From Kiritimatiellota bacterium (GTDB taxonomy: Bacteria; Verrucomicrobiota; Kiritimatiellia; RFP12; UBA1067), in NCBI GenBank assembly GCA_009777165.1, contig WRML01000052.1:1-9907 (forward strand): DNA of 9,907 bases, read 5' to 3'. Every line of letters begins with the position of its first letter. The stretch's first letter is position 1. Position numbers and translations under genes: made by a program. Shown here piece by piece: positions 7,015 to 9,907 of this stretch. Under the pieces are notes generated by a model. That model was not told the DNA's origin. It worked only from the letters and a program-made list of their open reading frames with translations, and searched no databases.

Positions 7015-8505
7015 ATGCACGACCTCACAAGCTACAGACGCATCCGCCTCCTCACGGGGGGGGTGATCCCGTTCGTCCTCGCCGCCGCGTTGCTGGCATT
7101 CGCCCGGTGGAGCGACCCTACATGGGAGACAGGCGCGCAGACCGCCGGAATCTGCCGCGAGCTTATCGCCGGGACAACCGAGGGCCGCCAGGCCCTCTTC
7201 GGCTCGTGCTGGGTGGCCCCCCTGCCCGTGCTGTTCTACCTGCCGTTCGCGTGGCTGCTCCCCGAGCCGTTCGCAGGGGGGGGGGCGTTCCTCGCCGCGT
7301 GGCTGTTCGTGTTCTGGTGTGTGCGCGAGGCGTTGAAATCCGCAGACCCCTCCGGCTGGCGCATCGCCATGGTGCAGGCCGCGCTCGCGGCGTGGCTGAT
7401 GCTCGGACGGAACGCCGAGATCATGCAGGTCCCCGCCGCGCTGACCCTCGGGCTGATGATGCTCGCCGCCGCCGGGCTCGCATGGTGGATTGAACGCCGC
7501 AAGACCCGTGACATCGTCTCCACCGCCGCCGCCGCCGCAGGCCTTGTGCTGTGCGGATTCCCCGCCTTCGCCCCCGCGACCCTCACGGTCGTGTGCCTCC
7601 CCCTCGCCGCCCTCGGACACCGCGACACGCGCAAACGTTTCCCCGCGTGGCTCCTCCTCGGCGGCCTGCCCCTCGTCTACGCCTTCTCTGTCTGGATGCT
7701 CATGAACCGCCTCATGCTCGGCGACAGCCTCTTTTTCCTGCGCTCGCTCAACTACCTGATGCCGGAAAAACTCACGATCGCGTCCCCAAACTACGGCCAA
7801 ATGTTCATCATCGCGCTCTTCATGCCAGCCCTTATTTTACTGCCAGCGCTCATCCTCACATGGTGGAAAGACTCACGCGCCAAGAACCCCGGTGCGGGCG
7901 CAGTCCCCGCAGTCGCGGCGATGATTTCCCTTGCGCTCGCAGTCGCGGTGTACGCCCATATCTTCCTCGTGTTTAGCATTGACTGGCCCGTGATGCTCCT
8001 TCATGCTACCGCGCTCGCCATCCTCTTCCTCACCTTCGGGCGGCTGGGGCGCGTGTGGTGGTTAAGGATTCCCGCGCTCGCCGTGCTCGCCTACTTCGGG
8101 AGCGTCTGGATCAAGCCCGCGGCCGTGACCGTCACCGACAACCGCGCCGAAATCTGCCGCGACGTCGAAAGCTACGTTAACGCCCGTACCCCCTACGGCC
8201 GCGTCTTCGCGATGGGCTACGCCGGGATGGATTTATTGCGCGGCTACGAGGGTGAGCGGATCCTGCCCAACCTCGACCTCCAGTTGACCGCCCTGCGCCG
8301 CAACTACAAGGGACAGAACCTCTACGTGCTGGTGCCTAACCCCGTCGGCGTCAACCGCGCCGAGAGCGTCTTCTGGCGTTATCCCGACATCTACGCCCTC
8401 GGCACCGACCGCCTGATTCTCCGTGGCACGTTCGGTTCCTGGCGCCTCTTCGAACTCATCACCGCCCCCACGCAGGAACAGCTCGATGAGTGGAAGAGCC
8501 CCTGA
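7015..8505 (+). CDS. Polytopic inner-membrane protein, GT-C-like or polysaccharide-associated
   Basis: A 496-residue protein with roughly nine to ten hydrophobic helices (for example about 15-30, 68-84, 88-105, 118-132, 138-158, 168-200, 211-230, 262-284, 298-320, 326-342, 350-366) and a C-terminal soluble part of about 130 residues (about 368-496). The first loop carries RWSDPTWETG, an acidic site placed where GT-C glycosyltransferases have a catalytic Asp/Glu. I cannot assign a family with confidence. Position directly after the GT2 suggests surface-polysaccharide assembly. The ATG at 7015 has no Shine-Dalgarno because the inverted repeat ends 4 nt before it. A GTG at 7063, preceded by a G run, is an alternative start that would cost 16 residues. 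Runs of eight (7056-7063) and ten G (7276-7285) lie within the first 91 codons. An IS5-like fragment follows the stop almost at once. Confidence 0.8.
   Translation: MHDLTSYRRIRLLTGGVIPFVLAAALLAFARWSDPTWETGAQTAGICRELIAGTTEGRQALFGSCWVAPLPVLFYLPFAWLLPEPFAGGGAFLAAWLFVFWCVREALKSADPSGWRIAMVQAALAAWLMLGRNAEIMQVPAALTLGLMMLAAAGLAWWIERRKTRDIVSTAAAAAGLVLCGFPAFAPATLTVVCLPLAALGHRDTRKRFPAWLLLGGLPLVYAFSVWMLMNRLMLGDSLFFLRSLNYLMPEKLTIASPNYGQMFIIALFMPALILLPALILTWWKDSRAKNPGAGAVPAVAAMISLALAVAVYAHIFLVFSIDWPVMLLHATALAILFLTFGRLGRVWWLRIPALAVLAYFGSVWIKPAAVTVTDNRAEICRDVESYVNARTPYGRVFAMGYAGMDLLRGYEGERILPNLDLQLTALRRNYKGQNLYVLVPNPVGVNRAESVFWRYPDIYALGTDRLILRGTFGSWRLFELITAPTQEQLDEWKSP
7276..7285 (+). repeat. Poly-G tract of ten in coding sequence
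   Basis: Ten consecutive G encode the glycines of FAGGGAF (about residues 86-92). This is the longest homopolymer in the window. Gain or loss of one G would shift the frame and truncate the membrane protein after its first helices. Whether it varies cannot be seen from one sequence. Confidence 0.9.
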
Positions 8506-8519
8506 GCTCCGGAGATGCT

Positions 8520-8642
8520 TTTGCACGCATCAAGCACGTCAACCACCGCATCAAGCTCGTTAAAATGTTCCTGCACCGCTACCGGACTAAACAACGCAAG
8601 CATCTCATGCGGAGTTCACTCGTTTGTGGCATTTATAACTAG
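8520..8642 (+). pseudogene. C-terminal remnant of an IS5-like (DDE_Tnp_4) transposase
   Basis: This 40-codon open stretch ending in TAG has no start of its own. It reads FARIKHVNHRIKLVKMFLHR, then YRTKQRKHLMRSSLVCGIYN. The pattern (arginine start, V-x-H-x-x-R-I-K, F, R-Y-R, hydrophobic block, G-I-Y-N end) matches, from memory, the C-terminus of IS5-family transposases (ARxRVxVEHxIRRIKxFR...RYRNRRRR...NLIAGIYN). The catalytic domain is missing, so it is inactive. It begins within about 15 nt of the membrane-protein stop codon. The match is from memory without an alignment, so family level is moderate only. Confidence 0.5.
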
Positions 8643-8694
8643 CCGAGCCTTAAATTTCCGGGATTGCTAAATAGGTATTGACGCTCTGCATGAT

Positions 8695-8936
8695 ATGCTA
8701 CTCTTATGCCATGAACTGTACACATATTACCTTGAAGGCGTAGGGCAGCGCGCGACCGAGCGGCTTGTCGGGGTGAGCCACAACTCGGTCATGAACTGGG
8801 TGCTCGAGGAAGTTGGGGGCAAGGCACTTGCGCACGTGAGCGCGTCCGAGGTGGAGTGGGTCGAGGCCGACGAACTGTGGACGTATGTCGGTAAAAAAAA
8901 GAGGGCTGCTGGCTATGGTGGGCTATTGATCGTGCT
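8695..8936 (+). pseudogene. IS1-family transposase fragment, frameshifted and truncated
   Basis: The first frame (8695-8901) encodes an IS1-type helix-turn-helix (LYTYYLEGVGQRATERLVGV, SHNSVMNWVLEEVG) followed by the first catalytic-acid block VEADELWTYVGKKK. Homology then continues in the -1 frame from 8901 as EGCWLWWAIDRA, ending near 8936. The usual N-terminal zinc-ribbon cysteines and the second and third catalytic acids are absent, so both ends are lost. The frame change falls on eight A followed by G (8893-8901). In the zero frame this gives the heptamer A_AAA_AAG, a classic -1 slippery site, but in a dead fragment a one-base indel is equally likely. No terminal repeats or target duplications were found. 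Confidence 0.75.
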
Positions 8937-9007
8937 ATGTATCTGCGCGACCGATCTGAGAAATAATATCAACGAAGTGAGAAAAACGGGTGTTTACGGG
9001 AAGATTA

Positions 9008-9041
9008 AAAGGGCGTTGCAGGTGGTCTGCAACCCCCTTTC
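9008..9041. terminator. Bidirectional intrinsic terminator
   Basis: GTTGCAG (9015-9021), loop GTGGT, CTGCAAC (9027-9033), extended past one C:C mismatch by AAAGGG (9008-9013) / CCCTTT (9035-9040). On the minus strand the stem is followed by TTTTAATCTT and starts 2 nt after the TAA at 9043-9045, as expected for the end of a minus-strand gene. The plus strand has a weaker CTTTCTTT tail. Confidence 0.65.
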
Positions 9042-9042
9042 T

Positions 9043-9221
9043 TTACGGTGTGATGATGATTTCGGCGAACCTCCTTCCCGTGCGGTCCTTGTTGGTCATG
9101 GCGGCGTGGGTGGAGACGGCCTTGAACGTGTACCCCTTGAACACGGAGAGGCGGCGCAGCACCCCGGACGCGCCTGACGGATGAACCGCGCGTACGGAAG
9201 ATTGCTGAGTGTGCTTGACAT
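9043..9221 (-). pseudogene. Small minus-strand gene, probably frameshifted
   Basis: An ATG at 9221 with AAGGAG six nt upstream opens MSSTLSNLPYARFIRQARPG. A different frame holds the convincing downstream part (SGVLRRLSVFKGYTFKAVST, then HAAMTNKDRTGRRFAEIIITP), ending in TAA at 9043. That downstream part has strongly G/C third positions like the host genes and is followed by an intrinsic terminator. A one-base change around the GGGG at 9162-9165 would join the two parts into one protein of about 59 residues. I do not recognise the family. It may be a recent pseudogene, a sequencing error in a G run, or a short true gene with another start. Confidence 0.45.
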
Positions 9222-9240
9222 GATTTTCTCCTTTTTCCTT

Positions 9241-9344
9241 TTGAGTTTCCAGTTTTCGACTGCCATCGACTGCCATCGGCGGCTTGAGTTTCCAGTTTCC
9301 AGTTGTCGATGGCCGTCGATAGCTGTCGATGGCTGTCGAAATCG
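9241..9344. repeat. Mixed heptamer/decamer word-repeat tract with inverted halves
   Basis: The right part is exact in period: GTCGATGGCC, GTCGATAGCT, GTCGATGGCT, GTCGAAATCG (four 10-nt units, 9305-9344). The left part has TCGACTGCCA twice (9256-9275), roughly the reverse complement of the right units (21 of 25 over the best arm). TTGAGTTTCCAGTTT occurs at 9241-9255 and again at 9284-9298, followed by another TTTCCAG word. The tract lies between the Shine-Dalgarno of the minus-strand small gene and the promoter of the plus-strand gene. Confidence 0.8.
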
Positions 9345-9348
9345 TATG

Positions 9349-9377
9349 TTGACAAGCGAATACAATACAACTATTCT
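9349..9377 (+). promoter_or_regulatory. Sigma-70-type promoter for the 124-aa gene
   Basis: A perfect -35 TTGACA (9349-9354), 17-nt spacer, and TATTCT (9372-9377, four of six). It starts about 5 nt after the word-repeat tract and about 70 nt before the ATG at 9447. No competing plus-strand gene lies between. Confidence 0.6.
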
Positions 9378-9446
9378 TGATATTCACCTTTGGGCGCACT
9401 GGGAGTTTCAGGTGCGTAGAAAATCTGGCAGTACGGAGGCGCACAG

Positions 9447-9821
9447 ATGGGAGAATCCAATGGGTTCACAATTTACGGATATTTTGGCATTTGGCTTGAT
9501 ATGTCTGAAGTTACAGGGAATCCCCCACAAGAACCATATCCGCCGTTTGATTGGAGGTGGCTGCCCCTTAAAAATCCTGACAACAAGGCGAAATTATGGA
9601 AGGGGATCATCGGTTTTGTAGGAGGTGGATTAGTATTTGTTCTTTTGTTCTCTGCAAGTCAGTTTGTAGCAATTTACATGAGCACCAACCCTGCAAGACG
9701 CATACTTTATTCGCCCAAAACATACGTGCCCGTCGGCGAGACGTTAGCTCTCTACTGTCAGTCCTATCCACGGTTGCAATCTCTTTTTGAAACAGAGCAT
9801 GATATAGTGAATTCACATTAA
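9447..9821 (+). CDS. Small single-helix membrane protein, unrecognised
   Basis: A 124-residue product with no family I recognise. An N-terminal soluble part (about 1-50) is rich in aromatic residues and proline (IYGYFGIWLDM, PPQEPYPPFDWRWLP). One strong membrane helix follows at about 53-78, with a glycine-rich first half (GFVGGGLVFVLLF). A C-terminal part of about 45 residues contains a single cysteine. GGAGG (9435-9439) lies 7 nt before the ATG, and a good promoter stands upstream, so expression is likely. Third positions are richer in A/T than in the large genes, as in the 129-residue membrane protein at 1746-2135, though the two proteins show no clear similarity. No signal peptide is seen; topology is uncertain. 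Confidence 0.65.
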   Translation: MGESNGFTIYGYFGIWLDMSEVTGNPPQEPYPPFDWRWLPLKNPDNKAKLWKGIIGFVGGGLVFVLLFSASQFVAIYMSTNPARRILYSPKTYVPVGETLALYCQSYPRLQSLFETEHDIVNSH

Positions 9822-9836
9822 AAGTGTTCCATTCTG

Positions 9837-9854
9837 ACATCCCGTTAGGGATGT
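9837..9854. repeat. Short perfect hairpin, possible REP-like element
   Basis: ACATCCC (9837-9843), loop GTTA, GGGATGT (9848-9854), a perfect 7-bp stem 15 nt after the stop of the last gene. No T-run follows, so it is a poor intrinsic terminator. The core CCCGTTAGGG plus the nearby GGTAGAAAA resembles dispersed extragenic repeats I recall from Bacteroidetes and Planctomycetes drafts; this resemblance is from memory. Confidence 0.4.
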
Positions 9855-9907
9855 GTCTCTCGGTAGAAAAACGCCCTCCCCCCCTTGTCCGCAGGAAAAG
9901 GGGCCCC

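Noticed and set aside
6991..7800. Minus-strand open frame (269 codons) opposite the membrane-protein gene
   Set aside because: The product is E/R/G/H-rich without hydrophobic core or motifs, whereas the plus strand gives a coherent multi-helix protein.
8643..8694. Terminal inverted repeats of the IS fragments
   Set aside because: No pair of matching ends or target-site duplication could be found around either fragment.
9241..9344. CRISPR array
   Set aside because: Units are 7-10 nt and contiguous, without spacers of regular length, and no cas gene is present.

Overview
The window is mostly high-GC, Gram-negative-type DNA. The gene set suggests an uncultivated member of the PVC group, most likely Verrucomicrobiota (Kiritimatiellales or Lentisphaerota-like). 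The clues are a secreted BspA-type leucine-rich-repeat protein with InlB-type B-repeats, a very large HzsA-related di-haem c-type protein, and a BcsA-like family 2 glycosyltransferase. This placement is inference from gene content; no rRNA or marker gene is present.

Layout. Bases 83-1573 (minus) encode the secreted leucine-rich-repeat protein. A divergent promoter region (1574-1745) separates it from a small AT-rich two-helix membrane protein gene (1746-2135, plus). Convergent with that is the HzsA-related cytochrome gene (2203-5295, minus). A second divergent region (5296-5450) carries a good promoter whose -10 overlaps palindromes. It drives a polysaccharide-type glycosyltransferase (5451-6902) followed by a polytopic membrane protein (7015-8505), probably one operon. 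From about 8510 to 9220 lies an insertion-sequence graveyard: an IS5-like transposase tail, a frameshifted IS1-family fragment, a bidirectional terminator, and a probably frameshifted small minus-strand gene. The right end holds a small single-helix membrane protein gene (9447-9821) with its own promoter and ribosome binding site, then a short hairpin that may be a dispersed repeat.

The most unusual signal is a set of four short tracts built from degenerate words repeated at a fixed period, with a different word and period in each: 8 nt at 2171-2194, 8 nt at 2498-2585, 7 nt at 6897-7010, and 10 nt (mixed with 7-nt words) at 9241-9344. Three of them also have inverted symmetry. One is read in frame inside the HzsA-related protein directly after its second haem motif. 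Another fills the whole gap between the glycosyltransferase stop codon and the next start codon, supplying that stop codon and leaving no room for a ribosome binding site. They look like products of one process acting on unrelated seed sequences and are the best candidate here for something poorly described.

Functionally, the LRR protein and the HzsA-related protein are exported. The glycosyltransferase and membrane protein probably make or export a cell-surface polysaccharide. No gene links these units into one pathway. G or C runs of 7-10 inside several genes could make them prone to slippage.
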